Source: JAAYCU01 sp964401335
GTDB taxonomy: Bacteria > Planctomycetota > Phycisphaerae > UBA1845 > PWPN01
Direction: 5' to 3'
Assembly: GCA_964401335.1 (NCBI GenBank)
Contig: CAYNYK010000002.1
Location: 1-64,000, forward strand
DNA: 64,000 nucleotides
Shown here: in pieces, positions 8,234 through 16,272 of the stretch
How positions within the stretch are numbered: the stretch's first letter is position 1
Layout: each line of letters opens with the position of its first letter
Program-made: the position numbers and the translations under genes
Notes under the pieces: model-generated
The model's database searches: none
Told to the model about the DNA's origin: nothing
The model's input: only the letters and a program-made list of their open reading frames with translations

Positions 8234-9394
8234 TTAAGCATCCCTCTTCTGCTCTTCCTGACCGGTCCCGGAGAAGAACTCCGTCAGCTTCTCAAAAAAG
8301 CCTTTCGATTCCGGAAGGACTTCCTTGTCCTCCGTCTCCGCATATTCCCGTAACAACTGCTCCTGTCGTTTATTCAGTCTCTTGGGCACCTCGATCCACA
8401 CCTGCACGATCTCATCGCCCTTACGTTTGGATCGTAAGGCGGGCAGCCCGCGGCCGGCCAGCCGGAACATCTGCCCGTGTTGCGTACCCGCTGGGATGGT
8501 CACTTCCACCCGCCCGTGCAGCGAAGGCACCTCAAGTTTTCCGCCCAAGGCCGCCTGGGCAAAGGAGATCGGCACACGACACAGCAGATCCTGCCCATGC
8601 CGCTCAAAAAACGGATGCGGCCGAATCCTCACATAAATATGCAGATCACCACGCTGCCCACCCGGCCCACTGGGCTCGCCTTCGCCCGAAACACGAACCG
8701 CCTGCCCTTCCTGGATACCCGCCGGAAAATGCACATTGAGAACACGATGCCTCTTCTGGGTTCCGCTGCCTCCGCAACGCTTGCAGGGCATAGCGATCAA
8801 TTCACCCCGACCTCGACACGTCGGGCAAGTCGTCACCACCCGCCCAAACAAGGCCCCGAACCCCGTGTTCTGCTCGACCTGACCGTAACCTCCGCAGGTC
8901 CCACAGGTTTTCTTGCGCGAACCCGGCTCTCCCCCGCTGCCCGAGCAGTGTTCGCAAAAATCCCGGCGGTCGAACTCGATCGTTTTTTCCACGTCGCGGG
9001 CGACTTCCTCCAGAGTGAGTTCGATCTCCATTTGCAGATCGATACCCCCGCCACCTCGGCGGCCGCGCCCACCCCCGAACATACCGCCGCCGAAGATGTC
9101 GTTGAACATCGAGAAGATGTCCTCGACACCCATCCCGGAAAAATCGTGGATTCCCGCCCCCCGCACGCCCTCGTGCCCGTACCGATCGTAGCGGGCCCGC
9201 TTTTCGGGGTCGGAAAGGACCTCGTAGGACTCGGCCGCCTCCTTGAATTTCGCCTCGGCATCCGGATCGTTGCGGTTCCGGTCGGGATGATACTTGAGCG
9301 CGGCCTGCCGGTAGGCTTTCTTGATCTCCTCGGCGCTCGCCTCGCGGCTGACTCCGAGCACTTCATAATAATCACGTTTTTCGGCCACCGGCAT
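8234..9394 (-). CDS. dnaJ: Chaperone protein DnaJ
   Basis: This is a full-length type I Hsp40 of 386 residues. The J-domain (about 6-70) has the HPD triad in KYHPDRN. A Gly-rich linker with GGGMFGGGRGRRGGGG follows. The cysteine-rich domain has four CxxCxGxG-type repeats (CEHCSGSG, CGTCGGYG, CPTCRGRG, CKRCGGSG), and the substrate-binding C-terminal domains come last. DnaJ delivers clients to DnaK and stimulates its ATPase. It is followed after 6 bp by grpE. The 279-bp region upstream, toward groEL, holds a long imperfect inverted repeat instead of any recognisable CIRCE operator. Confidence 0.97.
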   Translation of the reverse strand: MPVAEKRDYYEVLGVSREASAEEIKKAYRQAALKYHPDRNRNDPDAEAKFKEAAESYEVLSDPEKRARYDRYGHEGVRGAGIHDFSGMGVEDIFSMFNDIFGGGMFGGGRGRRGGGGIDLQMEIELTLEEVARDVEKTIEFDRRDFCEHCSGSGGEPGSRKKTCGTCGGYGQVEQNTGFGALFGRVVTTCPTCRGRGELIAMPCKRCGGSGTQKRHRVLNVHFPAGIQEGQAVRVSGEGEPSGPGGQRGDLHIYVRIRPHPFFERHGQDLLCRVPISFAQAALGGKLEVPSLHGRVEVTIPAGTQHGQMFRLAGRGLPALRSKRKGDEIVQVWIEVPKRLNKRQEQLLREYAETEDKEVLPESKGFFEKLTEFFSGTGQEEQKRDA

Positions 9395-9476
9395 CTCACT
9401 TACCTATTAGTGGAGACACACCTGCATATCGAAATCCGTCGTTTCCCAAACGACCCTCGACGGCGACGAGGCAAAA

Positions 9477-9602
9477 GACGGAGAGACGGAGGGAAAGAGC
9501 GACAGAGAGACCCGGGGGGGGCACGATTTTAATCCAGCCACACATGCCGTCAGCATACCGGTCCCCCCTCTCTCCATCTCTCAGTCTCTCCGTCCCTCCG
9601 TC
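9477..9602. repeat. Long imperfect inverted repeat between groEL and dnaJ
   Basis: The left arm 9477-9510 (purine-rich, starting GACGGAGAGACGGAGGG) is nearly complementary to the right arm 9569-9602. About 27 of 34 positions pair, and some of the mismatches could be G:U pairs. C- and G-runs inside each arm could extend the pairing. The two arms enclose about 58 bases. It lies entirely in the 279-bp spacer between the downstream groEL stop and the dnaJ start. It could be a processing or partial termination structure that separates chaperonin from dnaJ-grpE expression, or a decayed mobile repeat. Confidence 0.55.
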
Positions 9603-9673
9603 TGTTCTGTACGTCGGGAACCTCCACGATGGAACCGTCCGCCGTTATTTACCGATTATCTTATCGGCAAAAT

Positions 9674-11281
9674 CTAGCACACGGACCCAGACACCGGTTC
9701 CTTGTCCTCTTTCAGGTCGGTCACACTGACCTCGGTGGTCAACATCAGGCCGGCCACGCTGGCCGCATTTTCCAGCGCCGTCCGGGTTACCTTCGCCGGG
9801 TCGATGATACCGGCCTTGAACATATCCACGAACTCGCCGTTGCGGGCGTCGTACCCGATTTTTCCACCGCGCTCGATGATCTCCGCGACCACCACCGCGC
9901 CGTCCTGGCCGGAGTTGTCGATGATCTGTCGGGCCGGTTCCTGCAGGGCGCGAATCACGATATCATGACCGATCTTTTCCTCCCCACGGGCCTTCTCCCG
10001 CGATTTTTCAACGGCCTCGATCGCCCGCAACAGAGCCACGCCGCCGCCGGCGACAACGCCCTCCTCGACCGCCGCCCGCGTGGCATGGAACGCATCGTCC
10101 ACCAAATCCTTACGTTCCTTGACCTCTGTTTCCGTCGCTCCACCGACCCGGATGATCGCCACCCCGCCGGTCAGCTTGGCCAGCCGCTCCTGCAGCTTCT
10201 CCCGGTCGTAATCGCTGGTGGTTTTCTCGATCATGCCGCGAATCTGCTCACACCGGGCGGTCAAATCGGCCTTCTTGCCCGCCCCCTCGATCAACGTGCA
10301 GGAATCCTTGTCCACTACGATCTTCTTGGCCCGGCCCAACTGAGCCAGTTCCACGTGTTCCAGCTTTAGGCCTACATCTTCGCTGATCAGCTCACCGCCG
10401 GTCAGCACGGCGATATCGCCCAGCAGGTTTTTCCGCCGATCACCGAAACCCGGAGCCTTGACCGCGCACACGTTCAACACGCCGCGCAGCTTGTTCACCA
10501 CCAAAGCGGCCAGGGCCTCGCCCTCCACGTCCTCGGCGATGACCAGCAAAGGCTTCGAAGTCCCCGCTACCTTTTCCAGCAATGGAATCAGGTCGCGCAG
10601 GCTGGATATCTTCTTCTCGAAAATCAGGATATACGCGTCCTCCAGCACACACTCCATCGTGCTCGGATCGGTCATGAAATAAGGCGAAATATAACCCTTG
10701 TCGAACTGCATACCCTCGACCACCTCCTTTTCGGTGGTCATGCTCTTGCCTTCCTCGATCTCCACGATCCCTTCCGTACCGACCTCTTCAAGGGCCTCGG
10801 CCAGCAACTTGCCGATTTCCTCGTCACCGTTGGCGCTGATCGTGCCCACCTTGGCGATGTCTTCCCCCTTCACCTTCACCGCTTGCTCCATGATATGCTT
10901 GACCGCCGCTTCGACGGCCATGTCGATCCCCCGCTTCAAGGCCATCGGATTGGCCCCCGCGGTCACGTTCTTGAGCCCTTCGCGATAAATCGCCTCGGCC
11001 AGGACCGTCGCCGTGGTCGTACCGTCGCCGGCCACGTCGCTGGTCTTGCTGGCCACCTCGTTGACCATCTTCGCGCCCATGTTCTGGAACGGGTTCGGCA
11101 ATTCGATCTCCTTGCTCACCGTCACCCCGTCCTTGGTCATCCGCGGCGAACCGAACGACTTGTGCAGCAACACGTTGCGTCCGGTCGGCCCCAGCGTGAC
11201 CTTTACCGCCGCCGCCAATTGGGAAACCCCTTCCAGAATCTCCCGGCGGGCCTGGTCCTCAAACATCATCTGCTTCGGCAT
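9674..11281 (-). CDS. groEL: 60-kDa chaperonin GroEL, second copy (no GGM tail)
   Basis: This 535-residue group I chaperonin has all core elements: GDGTTTATVLAEA in the ATP site, the conserved EEGVVAGGGVALLRA region and the intermediate-domain segment SDYDREKLQERLAKL. Unlike the copy at 11744-13405, it ends in SGSVC without the Gly-Gly-Met tail that lines the chaperonin cavity. The start has GAGGAG seven bases upstream and lies 65 bp after groES. It differs from the other copy throughout the apical domain, yet some stretches stay very similar at the DNA level (for example 10960-11040 against 13080-13160). A specialised chaperonin that shares GroES is the likely reading. Confidence 0.95.
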   Translation of the reverse strand: MPKQMMFEDQARREILEGVSQLAAAVKVTLGPTGRNVLLHKSFGSPRMTKDGVTVSKEIELPNPFQNMGAKMVNEVASKTSDVAGDGTTTATVLAEAIYREGLKNVTAGANPMALKRGIDMAVEAAVKHIMEQAVKVKGEDIAKVGTISANGDEEIGKLLAEALEEVGTEGIVEIEEGKSMTTEKEVVEGMQFDKGYISPYFMTDPSTMECVLEDAYILIFEKKISSLRDLIPLLEKVAGTSKPLLVIAEDVEGEALAALVVNKLRGVLNVCAVKAPGFGDRRKNLLGDIAVLTGGELISEDVGLKLEHVELAQLGRAKKIVVDKDSCTLIEGAGKKADLTARCEQIRGMIEKTTSDYDREKLQERLAKLTGGVAIIRVGGATETEVKERKDLVDDAFHATRAAVEEGVVAGGGVALLRAIEAVEKSREKARGEEKIGHDIVIRALQEPARQIIDNSGQDGAVVVAEIIERGGKIGYDARNGEFVDMFKAGIIDPAKVTRTALENAASVAGLMLTTEVSVTDLKEDKEPVSGSVC

Positions 11282-11346
11282 CGAATATCTCCTCGCTATC
11301 TGCGATGTTCCGTTTTGATTCTTCTTGACTTAACCGTCCGCAACAC

Positions 11347-11646
11347 TCAGCGATCAATGATCGCCAGAACGTCGTTTTCCTTCAGGATCACGTACTTGTT
11401 GCCGTCCACTTCCACGTCCGAGCCGGCATACTTGCCGTAAAACACCTCGTCGCCCACTTTCACGCTCATTTGCCCGCGCGCACCGCTGTCCAACAGCTTG
11501 CCCGGGCCGACCGCCAGCACCTTGCCGCGCTGCGGTTTTTCCTTGGCCGTATCCGGCAGCACGATCCCGCCCGCCGTCTTTTCCTCCGCCTCACCCTGTT
11601 CCACGAGAATACGATCATCCAACGGTTTGATTCTCATCTTGGCCAT
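11347..11646 (-). CDS. groES: Co-chaperonin GroES
   Basis: I start this at the ATG at 11646, with AGGAG nine bases upstream; the longer frame to 11718 lacks a site. The 99-residue product has the GroES beginning KMRIKPLDDRILVE, the mobile-loop region EKTAGGIVLPDTAKEKPQ with its Gly-Gly-Ile-Val-Leu motif, and the closing segment YVILKENDVLAII. It caps the GroEL ring. It sits between two groEL genes (97 bp after the first, 65 bp before the second), so one GroES probably serves both. Confidence 0.97.
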   Translation of the reverse strand: MAKMRIKPLDDRILVEQGEAEEKTAGGIVLPDTAKEKPQRGKVLAVGPGKLLDSGARGQMSVKVGDEVFYGKYAGSDVEVDGNKYVILKENDVLAIIDR

Positions 11647-11743
11647 CTTTTTTATCTCCTGAATTTCGGCCGGTATTTCGCCTCGGCCGTCATGGATACC
11701 TTGAACCACTATCGACACCGGCGGCCATACGTCTCCGCCGTTC

Positions 11744-13405
11744 TCACATCATGTCGTCCATTCCGCCCATGCCCTCCATGTCCGGTCCGCCGTGACCGCC
11801 GGGGCCGCGCTTGTTTTTCTTGTCCTTGGGCTTCTCCGTGATGATGCAATCGGTGCTCAATAAAATCCGGGCCACGCTGCTGCCGTTCTGCAACGCCGTA
11901 CGCACCACCTTGGCCGGATCAATCACGCCGTCCTTCATCAAGTCGCCGAATGTATCGGTCTCCGCGTTATAACCAAACGCGCCTTCCTTGCTCATCACCT
12001 TGGCCAACACCACACCGCCTTCCTTGCCTGCGTTCTTGGCGATCTGACGCAACGGCGCCGTCAGTGCTTTTCGCACCGTCTCAACACCCGTCTTGCGGTC
12101 ACCTTCGGCCTTGACCTTGTCCAAAGCGTCCAAGCACCGCACCAAGGCGACGCCGCCACCGGGAACAATCCCTTCTTCGATCGCCGCCCGCGTGGCGTGG
12201 AGAGCGTCCTCAATGCGGCTTTTCTTTTCCTTCAATTCCGTTTCGGTAGCGGCCCCGACATTGATCTGGGCAACGCCGCCGCTCAGCTTGGCCAGCCGCT
12301 CCTGCAATTTTTCACGGTCGTAATCGCTGGTCGTGATTTCCAGTTCGCGGCGAATCTGCTCGCAACGGGCCTGAATCTCTTTCGTGTTACCCGCGCCTTC
12401 GATGATCGTTGTGTTGTCGTTGTCCACGCGGATTTTCTTGGCCATGCCCAGATCAGAGATGGCCACCTTGTCCAGCTCGATACCCAGGTCCTTGGTGATG
12501 CATTTGCCGCCGGTCAGGATCGCGATGTCCTGCAACATCGCCTTGCGCCGGTCACCGTAGGCCGGGGCCTTCACCGCGCAGACCTCCAAAATCCCCCGCA
12601 TCTTGTTCACCACCAGCGTGGCCAGGGCCTCGCCCTCCACGTCCTCGGCGATAATCAGCAGCGGCTTCTTCGCCTTGGCCACCTTCTCCAGCAAAGGCAC
12701 CAGCTTGCCGACGTTCGATATCTTCTCCTCGTGAATCAGAACATAGGCTTTCTCCAGAACGGCTTCCATCGCGTCCTGATCGGTGATGAAATGCGGGCTG
12801 AGATAGCCGCGGTCGAATTGCATACCCTCGACCAGATCGTAATAGGTCACCGAACTCTTGCCTTCCTCGACGGTAATCACGCCGTCCTTGCCGACCTTCT
12901 CGAAACAGTCGGCCAGCAGTTCACCAATCCCACGATCGTTGTTCGCCGAGATCGCCGCGATGTTGATCAGGTCGCTGCGGTTGGAAACCTTGATCGGCTT
13001 GGCCAGCTTGCTCAGGGCCTCGAGGACGGCGTCAACCGCCGCCTTGATCCCCCGACACAATTCCATCGGATCGGCCCCGGCGGTCACGTTCTTCAGCCCT
13101 TCGCGATAAATCGCCTCGGCCAGGACCGTTGCCGTCGTGGTGCCGTCGCCGGCCGCGTCGCTGGTCTTGGAGGCCGCCTCCTTGACCAGCAGCGCCCCCA
13201 TCTGCTCATACTTGTCCTTCAGGTCCACTTCTTCCGCGACGGTCACGCCGTCCTTGGTCACCTTAGGCGATCCCCAACCCTTGTCCAGAAACGCGTTACG
13301 ACCGCGCGGACCTAGGGTACACTTGACCGCCCGAGCCAGCTTTTCCACGCCAGCCAGCAGACTTGCACGGGCTTGTTCATCAAAAGCCAATTGTTTCACT
13401 GCCAT
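11744..13405 (-). CDS. groEL: 60-kDa chaperonin GroEL, first copy (with GGM-type tail)
   Basis: The start is the ATG at 13405, preceded by AAGGAG ten bases upstream. The frame remains open to 13501 but without a ribosome site. The 553-residue chaperonin has the ATP-site motif GDGTTTATVLAEA, the EEGIVPGGGVALVRC region and a Gly/Met-rich C-terminus (GGHGGPDMEGMGGMDDMM), the classical cavity tail. This is therefore the housekeeping-like copy. It is the first gene of the minus-strand cluster. I looked for a CIRCE inverted repeat upstream and found none. Confidence 0.96.
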   Translation of the reverse strand: MAVKQLAFDEQARASLLAGVEKLARAVKCTLGPRGRNAFLDKGWGSPKVTKDGVTVAEEVDLKDKYEQMGALLVKEAASKTSDAAGDGTTTATVLAEAIYREGLKNVTAGADPMELCRGIKAAVDAVLEALSKLAKPIKVSNRSDLINIAAISANNDRGIGELLADCFEKVGKDGVITVEEGKSSVTYYDLVEGMQFDRGYLSPHFITDQDAMEAVLEKAYVLIHEEKISNVGKLVPLLEKVAKAKKPLLIIAEDVEGEALATLVVNKMRGILEVCAVKAPAYGDRRKAMLQDIAILTGGKCITKDLGIELDKVAISDLGMAKKIRVDNDNTTIIEGAGNTKEIQARCEQIRRELEITTSDYDREKLQERLAKLSGGVAQINVGAATETELKEKKSRIEDALHATRAAIEEGIVPGGGVALVRCLDALDKVKAEGDRKTGVETVRKALTAPLRQIAKNAGKEGGVVLAKVMSKEGAFGYNAETDTFGDLMKDGVIDPAKVVRTALQNGSSVARILLSTDCIITEKPKDKKNKRGPGGHGGPDMEGMGGMDDMM

Positions 13406-13755
13406 CGTCGTCACACTCCTTAAAGCTTTACGGCCGGGATACTTGTACCCGGACACTGCGTATATGACAGGGATTCTTCCACGTCGGATGACCATGAGCA
13501 AAGCCGATGCCAGATCATCATAATCCGCGATATTGGTTTTATCTTCATGTAAATAATAATGTTACAGTAATACGAATAATGGCTTGACTGCTTCCAGACC
13601 GTATGCCAGCGTGGCAGGCATAAGTCCGATCATGCCATACTGACAGGTGAATTTTGCAAAAAAAGTCGCCCATACACCACCATCCACATGAAAAAGGCCC
13701 GGAACACAACTGGACCGGGCCTTGATTGATACATACCTGTTCTTTAATAACGCAA
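13406..13755. other. Intergenic region upstream of groEL and downstream of the oxidoreductase gene
   Basis: This 350-bp spacer holds the groEL leader (13406 to about 13560, AT-rich near 13540-13560), where the promoter is expected although I cannot point to convincing -35/-10 boxes. It also holds the terminator at 13694-13723 that closes the glycan operon. No gene and no CIRCE element are visible. Confidence 0.5.
13694..13723 (-). terminator. Intrinsic terminator of the GH2-sulfatase-glycosidase-oxidoreductase operon
   Basis: AAGGCCCGG and CCGGGCCTT form a perfect 9-bp stem around a 12-base loop. Read on the minus strand, the hairpin is followed at once by a run of T (positions 13695 down to 13691). 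It lies 33 bp after the stop codon at 13756. Confidence 0.9.
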
Positions 13756-15036
13756 TCACGCGTCCTTGATGATTTCCTCCATTTTCACCCAGCGTTGCTC
13801 ATCGACGGCCTTACGCACCAGCAGGCCGACCATGACCGCATCCGCCCCGATCTGCACGCCGGCCTTGGGCCGCTCGCCGGTACGCAAACATGTGTAAAAA
13901 CCTTCCAGACCGATACCGTTCATGCGGCTGTAACCTACCTCGCCCGGAACTCGGATGACCTCCTTCTTTTCATCGCGCGGGAAAATCAGACCTTCGTGGA
14001 TGGCTATTCCGCCTTCCGTGCCCTGAACGCGCTCGAAATAACCGGTGAATCGACCCAGGCTGGTACCAAAGGGGTAATTCAAGCCGGGCCAGGTGTCGTG
14101 ATAGGGAGTAAACCAGCAATGTTCGTGGGTCACCATGAACCGGTTGGGATATTCGATATGGGCGAAGAAATAATCGGTCACATCCCGGCCGGGATGCACA
14201 TCCTGATAAATGTCCTTGCGTCCGAATCCACTGGCAGCGATGGGCAATGTGCCGGTCACCCAGTTAAGTACATCCCAGGTATGGCAGGCCTGCTCCAGCA
14301 TGAAATCGCCGCTCTCGGCGCGACGGCCGAACCAGGGGCGGTCGCTATCGGGCAGGCCGATGGGACCCCAGGGAGTGTTCCACGTGGTCCGTGCTCCGCA
14401 GAGCTTGCCGATCGCGCCGTCATGAATCCGCTTGATCCCTTCGGTATACAACGCATCGCAACGCCGTTGAAATCCGACCTGGGCGATGACCTCCGGATGT
14501 TTTTGCTGGGCGGCCACGAGCGCCCGGCAATCGCGGACGGTTAAACACATCGGCTTCTCGCCGTAAAAATGCTTACCCGCGGCAAAGGCCTCGAGGAACA
14601 TTTGCGCGTGCATAAAGGGCGGAGTAGCGATGATCACCGCATCGATATCCTCGCGCTTGAGCAATTTCGTGCGGTACTCGTCCCGCCCGTGATAGATATC
14701 CAGTTTCGGGCTGAGCCGCTGGGGTGCGTTTTGACGCACCTCTTCCAATGATCGATTCAGAGCACTCTCGTTCGGTTCGGCAATGGCCACGATCTGCCAG
14801 TCATCCTTATCGTATGTGGCCTTCAACAATCCCCGACAACGATAGCCCATGCCCACGATACCCAAGCGAATCGTACGGCCGTTTTCAACCGTTCGAGGCG
14901 CTGCCGCAGCCACACCCGCCACGGGGATATTGCTTTTCGTGGCCGCACAACCGGCGCTGCCCGCCAGCCCGGCCGTAGCCACCTTAGCCGAGGTAGCCAG
15001 AAAATCCCGACGTGTGGATTGATTATCACCTGCCAT
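13756..15036 (-). CDS. Tat-exported Gfo/Idh/MocA-family oxidoreductase
   Basis: The start is the ATG at 15036, with AAGGAG upstream. Residues 8-12 form a twin-arginine motif (TRRDFLATSAK) followed by a hydrophobic Ala/Gly stretch, so the protein should be exported folded. The Rossmann nucleotide site is RLGIVGMGYRCRG near residue 55, and the family Glu-Lys-Pro motif is in HFYGEKPMCLT near residue 158. The C-terminal half is the usual alpha/beta substrate domain. Such enzymes oxidise or reduce sugars and inositols with NAD(P); exported planctomycete members have mostly unknown substrates. As last gene of the glycan operon it probably acts on a sugar released by the GH2, sulfatase and GH43-like proteins. 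Confidence 0.88.
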   Translation of the reverse strand: MAGDNQSTRRDFLATSAKVATAGLAGSAGCAATKSNIPVAGVAAAAPRTVENGRTIRLGIVGMGYRCRGLLKATYDKDDWQIVAIAEPNESALNRSLEEVRQNAPQRLSPKLDIYHGRDEYRTKLLKREDIDAVIIATPPFMHAQMFLEAFAAGKHFYGEKPMCLTVRDCRALVAAQQKHPEVIAQVGFQRRCDALYTEGIKRIHDGAIGKLCGARTTWNTPWGPIGLPDSDRPWFGRRAESGDFMLEQACHTWDVLNWVTGTLPIAASGFGRKDIYQDVHPGRDVTDYFFAHIEYPNRFMVTHEHCWFTPYHDTWPGLNYPFGTSLGRFTGYFERVQGTEGGIAIHEGLIFPRDEKKEVIRVPGEVGYSRMNGIGLEGFYTCLRTGERPKAGVQIGADAVMVGLLVRKAVDEQRWVKMEEIIKDA

Positions 15037-15130
15037 TATCAGACTCCTTGAGATTCGCATTACACATAAAACCAATGAACTACTCGTTGAGGCGAGCCAA
15101 TAACCCGCCCTGCTTTACCACAAATCCATA

Positions 15131-16240
15131 TCAATCCGGCGGTGTCAGGGGCAGATCCAGCCAGGCGAGGCCGACATCACGATGCATGTGGCTGTTACCC
15201 TCTCCACCGGGAGCATCATAGAGAATCGCCAGCTTTCGATCGTGCTTCAACACGGACGGCAGGCCGATACATTTACTCGACCACGTGCAGTTGCGCCCGT
15301 CGAGCACGACGGCTTTGTTTTGCACGTTCCACTTTTCCAGGTCTTTGCTCCAGTAGACCCAGACGGCGTCAGTGAACTCGATGCCTTTCTCGATGCCGAT
15401 GTGGTTCGTGAATAAAAACCAGGTGCGGTTGACAGGCTCGTAATAAAGCGAGCTGTTCTCAACCTGCTCTTCAAGCGGAACGATCGGTTGAGGATCGATC
15501 GTCCAGGTACTGTCGAGGTCGCGGGTCCGGGCAATTCCAAGCGTGCGCAGGATCTTTTTACCATCCGTGATGCTCGCGCTGAAGAACTGCAAATATTCGC
15601 CCTCTTGCCGGACAATATGGCCGGGGCTGGCGGTCGCGCTGTAGTAGGTGTTCGGCCGGGGTCGGAACGGCACAACCTCAGGTTGCTTTTTCCAAGGGCC
15701 GGCCGGCGATTGGCTCTTGGCCTTCATCGTCACGTAGGGGAAGGAGGGAACGCGGTCAGGCGGCGGTGTGACGTTGGGCGTGCCAAGATAGAACATGTGC
15801 CAGACTTGGCCGTCAAAGTAGGTGATGCCGTAGGAAGCACTGGCCGAGTCCATCTCGCCGGTCCGACCGAGGTCGAGGACAGGGCCTTGCTTGTCCCAAT
15901 GGATGAGGTCCTTGCTGGTCGCCAAAGAACACAACCAACCCGTCGGACCGGCCGCGTCATAGTGCATATAAAAAACGCCGTCCGCCTCGTAACACCACAC
16001 ATCGCGGGCACCGTAGAGATCGCACTGCTTCGGCCCATCGCCATGGCGCAGCACGACACCATGATCCCTGGCGTTGATCCTTTTCGTAGCGAACGGGCGA
16101 TTATCTTCATACGGTTGGGTGGATGTCTTCCGTGCGTTCGGGGTAGACTTTTCCTCGACTTGCGGAACATCGGCCTGACTCGCAAAGGTAAGAGAGGGCA
16201 TCAAGCAAAGCGTCAGCATACAGAACACCGACTCGCGCAT
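15131..16240 (-). CDS. Secreted five-bladed beta-propeller glycosidase-like protein (GH43/GH32 clan type)
   Basis: The start at 16240 has AAGGA upstream and gives a signal peptide ending near LTFASQA (residues 1-21). The rest shows the propeller pattern of GH43/GH32-like enzymes: repeated short beta strands with Trp and Asp, such as DVWCYEADGVFYMHY, SKDLIHWDKQGPVLDLG, TYFDGQVWHMFYLG and SKDLEKWNVQNKAVV. The catalytic carboxylates cannot be set with confidence by eye. The product is 369 residues, typical of a single-domain enzyme. It lies between the sulfatase (32 bp) and the oxidoreductase in the glycan operon, so a role in trimming side chains or terminal sugars is likely. It could also belong to GH117 or a related unclassified propeller family. 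Confidence 0.65.
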   Translation of the reverse strand: MRESVFCMLTLCLMPSLTFASQADVPQVEEKSTPNARKTSTQPYEDNRPFATKRINARDHGVVLRHGDGPKQCDLYGARDVWCYEADGVFYMHYDAAGPTGWLCSLATSKDLIHWDKQGPVLDLGRTGEMDSASASYGITYFDGQVWHMFYLGTPNVTPPPDRVPSFPYVTMKAKSQSPAGPWKKQPEVVPFRPRPNTYYSATASPGHIVRQEGEYLQFFSASITDGKKILRTLGIARTRDLDSTWTIDPQPIVPLEEQVENSSLYYEPVNRTWFLFTNHIGIEKGIEFTDAVWVYWSKDLEKWNVQNKAVVLDGRNCTWSSKCIGLPSVLKHDRKLAILYDAPGGEGNSHMHRDVGLAWLDLPLTPPD

Positions 16241-16272
16241 AGAGATATTCCTTACCAAAGACGGCAATGCCG

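Noticed and set aside
13406..13560. CIRCE-type operator before groEL
   Set aside because: No TTAGCACTC and GAGTGCTAA pair is present on either strand of the leader.
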